Shown here: positions 1 to 7,769 of the stretch, piece after piece
How the letters are laid out: each line of letters opens with the position of its first letter
How positions within the stretch are numbered: the stretch's first letter is position 1
Translations under genes and position numbers: made by a program
NCBI GenBank assembly: GCA_050246475.1
Contig: JBFWVZ010000004.1
Coordinates: forward strand, 186,001-250,000
Reading direction: 5' to 3'
Length of the DNA: 64,000 nucleotides
DNA from: CADEEL01 sp050246475
GTDB lineage: Bacteria; Pseudomonadota; Alphaproteobacteria; Caulobacterales; Aquidulcibacteraceae
The notes under the pieces: model-generated
Databases searched by the model: none
Told to the model about the DNA's origin: nothing
What the model saw: the letters and a program-made list of their open reading frames with translations, nothing else

Positions 1-706
1 CCACCGCTTGCACGCGGATGCCGTCCCATTTCCACTCCGCCGCGAAGTCGCGCGCGTCGAGTTTCACGCGATCGCCTTCTTCAAGCGCGTGCGCGAGCAT
101 CACGGGGCGAAAAGGCGCCTGCATGCGCCCGCTCGGCCGCTCGCACTTGCCTTCAAGCCACGCAAAGAGATCGCGATAGGGCGGGGCGAGGCCATGCCAG
201 ATCTCTTCGATCTCCGCGATGGGCTTGCCCGACCAATCCGCCAGCGCCTGCTTCGCGAGGCGCGCGCCCGCGCCGATGCGCAGCCCGCCCGTAATGAGCT
301 TCAAGAGCGCCCAGCGCTCCGTCGCGCCCAGCGCATCGAGCCAGCCTTCGATGAGGCGCGGCGCATCGAGTTTCGACGCGGCCTGCAAACCCTCCACCAC
401 TTCCGAAAGCGCCGGCGCGCGATTGGCGCCGCGCTTCTCCGGCCAAATGAGCGCGGCCGTCTCCGCGAGATCGCCGACATAATCGTAGGAGAGTGCGAAA
501 AGCTCCTCATCCACTCGGCTCGTGACGAGCGCGCGCAGCAATGCGGGTTTCGCGGCGGCGAAGGAGAGATCGCCGGTGACGGCCGCGAGCGCATAGCCGC
601 GGTCTGGATCGGGCGCGCTTGAGAAATAGTGCGCGAGCGCCGCCAGCTTGGCGTTGCGCCCAGGCGTGAGAACGAGGCTATCCAGAAGTTCCGCGAAGGC
701 GCGCAT
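1..706 (-). CDS. ATP-dependent DNA ligase of the ligase-associated (cisplatin-type) damage response, 3' part outside the window
   Basis: Reverse-strand gene starting at the ATG at 706 and running off the left edge, so only about 235 N-terminal residues are visible. The visible part is the alpha-helical N-terminal DNA-binding domain of ATP-dependent ligases (it opens MRAFAELLDSLVLTPGR). The adenylation motif EWKWDGIR appears right at the edge, with the KxDG lysine that would be adenylated. The family seals nicks using ATP and is normally encoded with an MBL-fold exonuclease, a DEXH helicase and the PdeM nuclease, all of which follow between 3.6 and 10.5 kb. The gene is divergent from the AbgT transporter, with 138 bases between the two starts. 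The assignment is firm from motif plus context, but the C-terminal OB domain cannot be checked. Confidence 0.88.
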   Translation of the reverse strand, partial: MRAFAELLDSLVLTPGRNAKLAALAHYFSSAPDPDRGYALAAVTGDLSFAAAKPALLRALVTSRVDEELFALSYDYVGDLAETAALIWPEKRGANRAPALSEVVEGLQAASKLDAPRLIEGWLDALGATERWALLKLITGGLRIGAGARLAKQALADWSGKPIAEIEEIWHGLAPPYRDLFAWLEGKCERPSGRMQAPFRPVMLAHALEEGDRVKLDARDFAAEWKWDGIRVQAV

Positions 707-844
707 GGGAAACTCAATGTAGTGCGCGCGGCCGCCGAAGTTCAGCATCCGTTCGCGCTTTTGAGGCGAGCGGCGCTTGCATGGCGCGCCCACGGAGGCA
801 AAGTGCGCGTTCGGGCGCCGGCAGGCGCCGCCGGGAGACGCCGC

Positions 845-2467
845 ATGTCCGACGCCGCCGCGCCTGCTTCCTCCGCACGTCAACGCGGAATTCTTGGCTT
901 CATCGAGCGCACCGGGGATCGCTTGCCCGATCCCGTGATGATCTTCATCTGGCTGATCGTGTTCGTGTTCGCGCTTTCGGCGATCGCGGCGGGTTTGGGC
1001 TGGAACGCTGTCAATCCCGCAAGCCAGGAAACAATCAGCGCGACGAGCCTTTTCACAAGCGCCAATCTGGAGCGGCTGATCGTTGAAATGCCGCGCACGC
1101 TCACGGGCTTTGCGCCGCTCGGCTACGTCTTGCTGGTGATGTTGGGCGCCGGGCTGGCCGAGCGCAGCGGGCTCTTCGGCGCCGCGATGCGTGCTGCCGT
1201 GAAGGACGCACCGAAATTTCTGCTGACGCCGCTCGTCATCTTCGTCGGCATCATGGCGAACCAGGCGGCGGATGCGGCTTACGTCGTGCTCATTCCGCTC
1301 GCGGGCGTGCTCTTCGCGGCCGCCGGGCGCCACCCGATCGTGGGCATCGCGGCCGGCTTCGCCGGCGTGGCCGGCGGCTTCTCCGCAAATCTCTTGCCCG
1401 GCCAGCTCGATGCGCTGCTGCTCGGCATCACGGAGCCCGCCGCACGCCTGCTCGTGCCCGACTGGACGATGAACGTCGCCGGCAATTGGTACTTCATCGC
1501 CGCGATGGCGTTCTTTTTCACGCCGGTCGCGTGGTTCGTCACGGACGTGATCATCGCGCCGCGTTTCGGCAAGTGGGAGCCGGGCCCGGATGCGCCGCCC
1601 ATCCAGACAGCCGATTCAGCGCTGACCGATTCGGAGAAGAAGGGCCTTCGCGCCGCGGGCCTCGCGGCGCTGGCGATCGCGCTTGTCTTCGCGGTGCTGA
1701 CCATCCCGGCGCTCTGGACCAACGAATATTGGGCGATCGAAGGCGGCGCGCCGCTCTACGACGAAGAAAAGCTTGCCGAGGGCCAGCCGGAGCAGGCGAT
1801 GAGCCCGTTCTATCATGGGCTGGTCGCAGCGTTTTTCCTGCTCTTCCTCGTCTGCGGCATCGCTTATGGGCGCGCGGCGGGCGTCAACAAGAACCACCGC
1901 GACGAGATCAAGATGATCTCGGACGGCATGGCCACGATGGCCTATTACATCGTGCTCGCGTTCGCCGCCGCGCACTTCGTGGCGCTGTTCAATTGGTCGA
2001 ACCTCGGCGCCATCACCGCCATCCACGGCGCTCAATTCCTGCGCGGCACGGGCTTGCCTTTGCCGGCGCTGCTCGCGGGGCTCGTCATTCTCGGCACCAC
2101 GATCAATCTCTTCGTCGGCTCCGCGAGCGCGAAGTGGGGGATGCTCGCCCCCGTGCTCGTGCCTATGTTCATGCTGCTTGGCGTCTCGCCCGAGATGACG
2201 ACGGCGGCCTATCGCGTCGGCGACAGCGTGACGAACCCGATCACGCCGCTCATGGTCTATTTCCCGCTCGTGCTCACCTTCTGCCAGCGCTGGGATCCGC
2301 GCTTCGGCATGGGCGGCCTCATGGCCGCGATGATCCCGTACTCGCTCTATTTCCTGATCGCGGGCGTGGCGATGACGATCGGCTGGGTCTATCTCGATCT
2401 GCCGCTCGGGCCTGGCGCCACGGTGGGCTACGAGATGCCGGGGGTGACCGCGCCGGCTACGCCGTAA
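845..2467 (+). CDS. AbgT family transporter
   Basis: 540-residue polytopic inner-membrane protein of the AbgT family (AbgT/MtrF/YdaH type: p-aminobenzoyl-glutamate uptake or sulfonamide/antimetabolite export). The N-terminus carries the family hallmark RTGDRLPDPVMIFIWL, and the C-terminal third has the signature run GSASAKWGMLAPVLVPMF followed by YRVGDSVTNPITPLM, the re-entrant hairpin/substrate region. I chose the ATG at 845 because the family match begins there; the frame stays open upstream but codes for Arg-rich non-family sequence. It sits between the ligase and the NTF2-like gene on opposite strands, so it interrupts the repair module rather than belonging to it. The substrate cannot be told from sequence. 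Confidence 0.9.
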   Translation: MSDAAAPASSARQRGILGFIERTGDRLPDPVMIFIWLIVFVFALSAIAAGLGWNAVNPASQETISATSLFTSANLERLIVEMPRTLTGFAPLGYVLLVMLGAGLAERSGLFGAAMRAAVKDAPKFLLTPLVIFVGIMANQAADAAYVVLIPLAGVLFAAAGRHPIVGIAAGFAGVAGGFSANLLPGQLDALLLGITEPAARLLVPDWTMNVAGNWYFIAAMAFFFTPVAWFVTDVIIAPRFGKWEPGPDAPPIQTADSALTDSEKKGLRAAGLAALAIALVFAVLTIPALWTNEYWAIEGGAPLYDEEKLAEGQPEQAMSPFYHGLVAAFFLLFLVCGIAYGRAAGVNKNHRDEIKMISDGMATMAYYIVLAFAAAHFVALFNWSNLGAITAIHGAQFLRGTGLPLPALLAGLVILGTTINLFVGSASAKWGMLAPVLVPMFMLLGVSPEMTTAAYRVGDSVTNPITPLMVYFPLVLTFCQRWDPRFGMGGLMAAMIPYSLYFLIAGVAMTIGWVYLDLPLGPGATVGYEMPGVTAPATP

Positions 2468-2885
2468 GCTGCTTCAGGATCGAGTTCTGATCGAAATAGA
2501 CACGCTCGCAGACGATTCTATCCGTCTGCGGCGCGAACTCGAAAATCGCCGCCATCCGCACACGGAAGGATTTGTTGGTGGCCGGCAATTCGCCTTGGGG
2601 AGTGCGGAGCGCGTTTCTGTGCGTGCCCATGAGCCAGAACTCGGCCAGCACCGCATCCTCCATGGCCCGCAGTGAAATCACCTCGTTGCGCTGATCGGGG
2701 AAGGGCGTGCGCGAGGCGCGGAAATAGCGCATCACCTCCTCTTCGCCGTCATAGACCTGGCCCGTGCCGATCAGTTCGTAGCGGGGATGGGCGAAGGTGC
2801 TCATGGTGAGCGCAAAATCGTGGACGTTCTCGCTCTCCATGTGCACGCGCACGACTTCGATGCGGCGCGCGTCAAGATCGCTCAT
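2457..2885 (-). CDS. NTF2/SnoaL-like (ester cyclase-type) protein
   Basis: 142-residue cytoplasmic protein with the SnoaL/NTF2-like alpha+beta barrel pattern: a long N-terminal helix, then HPRYELIGTGQVYDGEEEV, and a final strand ending in RVYFDQNSILKQL. This is typical of ester cyclase / polyketide-cyclase-like small proteins. Its ATG overlaps the stop of the upstream membrane protein gene by 4 bases (ATGA), so the two are translationally coupled. It converges on the AbgT gene, with a 3' overlap of about 10 bases. The catalytic role is unknown; NTF2-like folds serve both as enzymes and as binding domains. Confidence 0.75.
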   Translation of the reverse strand: MSDLDARRIEVVRVHMESENVHDFALTMSTFAHPRYELIGTGQVYDGEEEVMRYFRASRTPFPDQRNEVISLRAMEDAVLAEFWLMGTHRNALRTPQGELPATNKSFRVRMAAIFEFAPQTDRIVCERVYFDQNSILKQLTA

Positions 2886-3598
2886 GCCCGCTCCTCCAGC
2901 TGCCCCAGGATCATGATCTTCTGCCAAATCTTGCGCGCGAGATTGGTGGTGAGCGTCTCGATGTCGTTGACCGCGTCGATGATGACGCCGTCGCGCGTTC
3001 GCTCCGCGTAAAGCGCCGCCAGCTTGCCGATCAGCGCCAGCATTTCCGCGCAATAATCGAGATAACGCGTCAGCTCGAACTGGCTCATCTCCCGTTGCGG
3101 GGAAGAGGCGGTCGCGTTCTTGCCGAGCACGAGAGTCGGGTCCTTCGTCAGCTGATGCATGTCCACCACGTGCGCGAGCGAGCGCAATTCATGCAGCGCT
3201 TGCAGCACGCGCGAGCGCTTCATCCGCTCCTCCAGCGTCAGCAGGAACCACACCGCGCCGCCAAACAGGATCAGCAGATTGACCGCCGCCTCGAGCCCCT
3301 CGATGAGCGCAGGCGCATCGCCCGCAATCGCTTCGATGCGCACGAAGCGGGCGGCGTAGAATTGCGCGGCCAGCCCCCCGATGATGAGCGCCGCCACGCT
3401 CAGCCGCATGCCGATATAGGGTCGCTGCAGCGCTCTCACCTGCGTTTCGGTCTGCTCGGCCACATTGATAAGATCGCCGCAGACACGCGAAAGCCCGGAA
3501 TTGGCGAAGCGCTCGCCGATCCGCGCTTGCAGCTTGGCGAGCGTGTCATTGATCTTGCGGGCGTTGAGGGCGCGGTACATGGGCCTTTGTAACGCCAT
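2882..3598 (-). CDS. two-helix membrane protein of unknown function
   Basis: 238 residues with two hydrophobic segments: about residues 88-110 (RLSVAALIIGGLAAQFYAA) and about 128-150 (AVNLLILFGGAVWFLLTL). A soluble N-terminal helix bundle precedes them and a C-terminal helical cytoplasmic part follows. No family motif was recognised. It forms a tight two-gene unit with the downstream NTF2-like gene (ATGA overlap) and ends up just downstream of the exonuclease gene on the same strand (12-base gap), so the three may share a transcript. The ATG at 3598 is the first in frame and gives a sensible N-terminus. Confidence 0.65.
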   Translation of the reverse strand: MALQRPMYRALNARKINDTLAKLQARIGERFANSGLSRVCGDLINVAEQTETQVRALQRPYIGMRLSVAALIIGGLAAQFYAARFVRIEAIAGDAPALIEGLEAAVNLLILFGGAVWFLLTLEERMKRSRVLQALHELRSLAHVVDMHQLTKDPTLVLGKNATASSPQREMSQFELTRYLDYCAEMLALIGKLAALYAERTRDGVIIDAVNDIETLTTNLARKIWQKIMILGQLEERA

Positions 3599-3610
3599 CG
3601 CGGCCGCGCG

Positions 3611-4621
3611 CTAGTCGTCCTCGTCCTCATAGCCGACGAGATGAAGCGGGCGCGCCTTGATCCCATTGAGTTCGGCCCAGCGCGCGAAGGCGTCGTCGCG
3701 CCCATGTGTGATCCAGAGTTCGCCCGGCATGATCTCCTTCACGGTTCCGGTCAGCTCATCCCAGTCCGCGTGATCGGAGATGACGAGCGGCAGCTCCACG
3801 CCCCGCTGCTTCGCCCGCTGCTTCACGCGCATCCAGCCGGAGGCGAAGCAATCCACCGGATCGGCGAAGCGGCGGCTCCAGCGATCGGCGATGGTGGAAG
3901 GCGGCGCGATGACGATCTCCCCCGCGAAATCCTTCTTCGTGGATCGCTCGAGCGTCGCCGGCAGCAGCGGCCCCAGCGCCACGCCGAAGCGCTCATAGAG
4001 CGCGCAGAGCCGCTCCATTGCGCCATGAATGTAGATCGGCTTCTCGTAGCCCGCTTCGCGCAACAGCATGATGATGCGCTGCGCCTTGCCGAGCGCGTAG
4101 GCGCCGATGAGATGTGTTCGCGCCGGGTTTGCCGCCACGCTGCGCAGCAGTTTCGCGATCTCGTCGCGATCGTCCGGATGGCGGAAGACGGGAAGCGCGA
4201 ACGTCGCCTCCGAAATGAAGACGTCACTGGGCACGGCTTCGAAGGGCGGGCAGGTGGGATCGCGCCGGCGTTTGTAGTCGCCGGAGGCGACCATGCGCTT
4301 GCCGTGCGCTTCGATGACGATCTGCGCTGAGCCGAGCACATGCCCCGCGGGAACGAACCGCACGCTTGCGTCCCCGATGCGATGCGCTTCGCCGTAGCGC
4401 GCGGCTTGCGTCTCGCCGGCGAAATCTTCGCCATATCGCTCACCCATGATCGCGAGCGTCTCCGCCGTCGCCATCACGCGCCCGTGCCCAGCGCGCGCAT
4501 GATCGCTGTGCCCATGCGTGACAAGGGCACGATCCACCGGCCGCGCCGGGTCGATGTAGAAATCCCCCGGCGCGCAATAGAGGCCGCCGGGCTTGGGGCA
4601 GAGGATTTGCTCCACACGCAT
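3611..4621 (-). CDS. ligase-associated DNA exonuclease, metallo-beta-lactamase / beta-CASP fold
   Basis: 336-residue MBL-fold nuclease of the ligase-associated damage response. The metal-binding motif HGHSDHA lies at residues 36-42. Further family marks are SGDYKRRRDPTCPPFE (motif III Asp), ISEATFALP, and the C-terminal SDHADWDEL and ITHGR. I set the start at the ATG at 4621, from which the family begins MRVEQILCPKPGGLYC; 27 in-frame codons upstream are non-family and lie in the intergenic space. It is divergent from the DEXH helicase with 62 bases between starts, so both probably share a regulatory region. Expected role: processing DNA ends before sealing by the ligase. No damage operator (LexA/SOS box) was recognised. 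Confidence 0.92.
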   Translation of the reverse strand: MRVEQILCPKPGGLYCAPGDFYIDPARPVDRALVTHGHSDHARAGHGRVMATAETLAIMGERYGEDFAGETQAARYGEAHRIGDASVRFVPAGHVLGSAQIVIEAHGKRMVASGDYKRRRDPTCPPFEAVPSDVFISEATFALPVFRHPDDRDEIAKLLRSVAANPARTHLIGAYALGKAQRIIMLLREAGYEKPIYIHGAMERLCALYERFGVALGPLLPATLERSTKKDFAGEIVIAPPSTIADRWSRRFADPVDCFASGWMRVKQRAKQRGVELPLVISDHADWDELTGTVKEIMPGELWITHGRDDAFARWAELNGIKARPLHLVGYEDEDD

Positions 4622-4683
4622 CGGCGTTGAGATAAGGCGAAGCGCGTCGCAATTCCACGCCGCCGCGCCTAGATTGCGCCTGC

Positions 4684-7242
4684 GTGGACACCTCAACCAC
4701 ACTCCGCCTGCCCGATCGCTTCAAGGATTGGTTCGCGTCGCGCGGGTGGCGGCCGCGCGCACATCAGCTCGCGCTCGCGGAAGCCGGACGCGCCGGGCGC
4801 TCGGCGCTCCTCATTGCGCCGACGGGCGGTGGCAAGACGCTGGCGGGGTTCCTGCCGAGCCTGATTGACTTGGCGGACGTGCAGGGCGGTCCATCGCGCA
4901 AGCACACGCTGCACACGCTCTACATCTCGCCCTTGAAGGCGCTGACGGCGGACGTCGCGCGCAATCTCGAAATCCCAGCGCGCGAGATGGGCCTGCCCAT
5001 ACGCATCGAAACGCGCACGGGCGATACGCCCCCCGCCAAGCGCACGCGCCAGCGCGCCTATCCGCCCGACATTCTGCTGACGACGCCTGAGCAAGCGATG
5101 CTGCTGATGGCGAGCGAGCATGCGCGCGTCTTCTTTGAAGACCTGAAAGCGATCATCATCGACGAAGCGCACGCCATCGCGCCGACCAAGCGCGGCGATC
5201 TCCTGGCGCTCGCGATGGCGCGCTTTCAGCGCTGGGCGCCTGGGCATCGCCGCGTCGGGCTCTCCGCGACCGTTGCCGATCCTGATGCACTCGCACGCTG
5301 GCTCGGCGGCGGCGAAATCATCTTGGGCGCGCCGGGCGCGGCGCCGATCGTCGATATTCTGGATACGGAGGAACGCATTCCGTGGGCCGGGCATACCGGG
5401 CGCCATGCGATGCGCGACATCTACGAGCAGATCAAGCGCGCCAAGATCGCGCTCATTTTCGTCAACACACGGGCGCAGGCGGAGCTGACGTTCCAGGAGC
5501 TCTGGCGCATCAACGATGACAACTTGCCGATCGCGCTTCATCACGGCTCGCTCGATGTCGGCCAGCGCAAGAAGGTGGAGGGCGCGATGGCGGCGGGCGC
5601 GCTCCGGGCCGTCGTCTGCACTTCGACGCTCGATCTCGGCATCGATTGGGGGGAGGTCGATCTCGTCATTCAGTTGGGCGCGCCGAAAGGATCGTCGCGC
5701 TTGGTGCAGCGGATCGGGCGGGCCAATCACCGGCTGGACGAGCCCTCGCACGCGATCCTCGTGCCCAACAACCGCTTCGAGGTGCTCGAATGCCGCGCGG
5801 CGAAAGACGCAGTCGCCGAGAACGCGCTGGATGGAGAGTCGACGCGCACGGGCGGCCTCGATTGTCTCTGCCAACACATCATGGGCGCCGCCTGCGGCGA
5901 ACCGTTCGACGCCGAAGAACTCTACGAAGAGGTGATCTCCACTGCGCCCTACGCGGCGCTGCCGCGCGAACAATTCGAGCGCGCGCTCGATGTGGTGGCG
6001 ACAGGCGGGTATGCGTTGCGCGCCTACGATCGCTATCGCCGCATCGTGCAGGACGTGAAAACCGGGCGCTGGCGCGCGCGCGGGAAGCAGGCCGCGCAGC
6101 AGCATCGCATGAATGTCGGCGCCATCGTGGAGGCGAGCTATCTCGACCTCCGCCTCGTCTCCGCGCGCACGATGGGCTTGCGGCGGGCTGGCATGGCCGC
6201 CGCCGCGCGGACGGACAAAGTCGATCCGCAGCTGCAGGCGCGCGTCAACGCGCTCGGCCCCGGCCGCAAGCTCGGCAAGATCGAGGAATGGTTCATCGAG
6301 CAGCTGGCGCCGGGCGACACCTTCCTCTTCGCCGGCGAAATCCTCAAGCTTGAAACCGTGATCGAGACCGAAGCGCTGGTCACGCGCGCAATGGGCCTCG
6401 AAGCGCCGCGCATTCCTTCCTACGCGGGCGGCAAGTTCCCGTTGTCGACCTATCTCGCCGATCGCGTGCGCCGGATGCTGCACGACCAAGAGTGCTGGAC
6501 GAACCTGCCCGATCAAGTGCGCGATTGGTTGAAACTACAGACCGGCCGTTCCGTCATCCCCAAGCACGACGAGCTGCTGATCGAAACTTTTCCGCGCGGC
6601 GCGCGCCATTTCATGGTCTGCTATCCGTTTGAAGGCCGCCTCGCGCACCAGACGCTCGGCATGCTGCTCACGCGCCGCTTGGAGCGCCTGGGCAAGAAGC
6701 CCATTGGTTTTGTCGCCAGCGAATACGCAATGAGCGTCTGGGGCTTCGAGCCGCTCGGCGACGTCGATTTCGCCAAGCTCTTCGATGAAGACATGTTGGG
6801 CGACGATCTCGACGCCTGGCTCGCCGAAAGCGCGCTGATGAAGCGCACCTTCCGCACCTGCGCGATCATCGCGGGCATGATCGAACGCAAAATGCCCGGC
6901 AAGGAGAAGACAGGCCGGCAGATCACGTTCTCCACCGATCTCATCTATGATGTGCTGCGCTCGCACGAGCCGGATCATCTCTTGCTGCAAGCGGCCTTCG
7001 CGGATGCGTCGACCGGCTTGCTCGATATTGGCCGTCTCTCCGCGCTCCTGGCGCGCGCAAAGGGCCACATCGTGCATCGCGATCTCGCGTGCATTTCGCC
7101 GCTCGCGGTTCCCGTCATGATGGAGATCGGCAAGGAGCTTGTCGGCGCCGCGGGCGAGGAGATGGTGCTCGCCGATGTCGCTGCGGAACTCATGGCGGAG
7201 GCAGGGTTTCCCGCGCTTGGCGGCGCCAAGGCGGGCGGCTAA
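4684..7242 (+). CDS. ligase-associated DEXH-box helicase (Lhr-like)
   Basis: 852-residue superfamily 2 DNA helicase. Motifs in order: Walker A APTGGGKT at 45-52, DEAH at 160-163, SAT at about 194, an ATP-coupling VVCTSTLDLGIDWGEVD block, and motif VI QRIGRANHR. After the two RecA domains come the winged helix and the Lhr-type C-terminal domain (DEAD_assoc region, with AYAGGKFPLSTYLADRVR-like sequence). Length is normal for the ligase-associated subfamily, which is shorter than the ~1400-aa full-length Lhr. It starts with GTG at 4684, just after the divergent promoter shared with the exonuclease. Role inferred from context: unwinding or remodelling damaged DNA together with the ligase, exonuclease and PdeM. 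Confidence 0.92.
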   Translation: MDTSTTLRLPDRFKDWFASRGWRPRAHQLALAEAGRAGRSALLIAPTGGGKTLAGFLPSLIDLADVQGGPSRKHTLHTLYISPLKALTADVARNLEIPAREMGLPIRIETRTGDTPPAKRTRQRAYPPDILLTTPEQAMLLMASEHARVFFEDLKAIIIDEAHAIAPTKRGDLLALAMARFQRWAPGHRRVGLSATVADPDALARWLGGGEIILGAPGAAPIVDILDTEERIPWAGHTGRHAMRDIYEQIKRAKIALIFVNTRAQAELTFQELWRINDDNLPIALHHGSLDVGQRKKVEGAMAAGALRAVVCTSTLDLGIDWGEVDLVIQLGAPKGSSRLVQRIGRANHRLDEPSHAILVPNNRFEVLECRAAKDAVAENALDGESTRTGGLDCLCQHIMGAACGEPFDAEELYEEVISTAPYAALPREQFERALDVVATGGYALRAYDRYRRIVQDVKTGRWRARGKQAAQQHRMNVGAIVEASYLDLRLVSARTMGLRRAGMAAAARTDKVDPQLQARVNALGPGRKLGKIEEWFIEQLAPGDTFLFAGEILKLETVIETEALVTRAMGLEAPRIPSYAGGKFPLSTYLADRVRRMLHDQECWTNLPDQVRDWLKLQTGRSVIPKHDELLIETFPRGARHFMVCYPFEGRLAHQTLGMLLTRRLERLGKKPIGFVASEYAMSVWGFEPLGDVDFAKLFDEDMLGDDLDAWLAESALMKRTFRTCAIIAGMIERKMPGKEKTGRQITFSTDLIYDVLRSHEPDHLLLQAAFADASTGLLDIGRLSALLARAKGHIVHRDLACISPLAVPVMMEIGKELVGAAGEEMVLADVAAELMAEAGFPALGGAKAGG

Positions 7243-7269
7243 GGTCGGCCTTCCAGAACGGAGTTTCTC

Positions 7270-7740
7270 GTGGCGAACATGGAAATGCCCGGCCCCGGCC
7301 GGTTCGAGGGCGTCACGCGCATTTCCTCAGGCATCGGCTATGTGCGCGAGCGCACGTTGGAGCTCGGCCCCACGATCATCGCGCTCGAAAACATCGCCAC
7401 GATGCTCGTCGTCGCACGCGAACGCAGTTTCATGCGCGCCATTGTGGGCGTGCTCATCGCAGTCAGCTCGTTTTTCACCATCAATTTCGGCTGGCTCATC
7501 CCGACCGTGTTGGTGATCGTCGGCTTCGGCCTCGTGCTCTGGAATCTGCTCGATCAGGCCGATGTCTATTTGCTCATCGGCACCAGCGACGGGCGGCGCA
7601 CCAATATCGTCTCCAAGAATCTCGATTTCCTGGTGCAGACGCGCGACTTTATCCGCCAAAAGTTGGATTCACAGAACCTGACCATGGTGGCCGCGATCAA
7701 CATAACAAAGAGCCAGCTCGAATCGCCCGGCGGGCGCTGA
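7270..7740 (+). CDS. small membrane protein, possibly DUF6232-like
   Basis: 156 residues, starting at GTG (7270), 27 bases after the helicase stop. It has two adjacent hydrophobic helices, about residues 57-73 (RAIVGVLIAVSSFFTIN) and 75-95 (GWLIPTVLVIVGFGLVLWN), flanked by an N-terminal beta-rich stretch and a C-terminal stretch (YLLIGTSDGRRTNIVSKNL). This beta - TM hairpin - beta layout resembles the DUF6232 family of membrane proteins, but the match is from memory of the layout only. No enzymatic motif was seen. It may be co-transcribed with the helicase upstream and the alkyl sulfatase downstream. Confidence 0.6.
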   Translation: MANMEMPGPGRFEGVTRISSGIGYVRERTLELGPTIIALENIATMLVVARERSFMRAIVGVLIAVSSFFTINFGWLIPTVLVIVGFGLVLWNLLDQADVYLLIGTSDGRRTNIVSKNLDFLVQTRDFIRQKLDSQNLTMVAAINITKSQLESPGGR

Positions 7741-7769
7741 GCAAGGCGAAGACTCAAGGGAGGAAAGCG

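Noticed and set aside
4622..4683. LexA/SOS operator between the exonuclease and helicase.
   Set aside because: No GTTC-N7-GTTC or similar alphaproteobacterial SOS box could be found in the 62-base gap.
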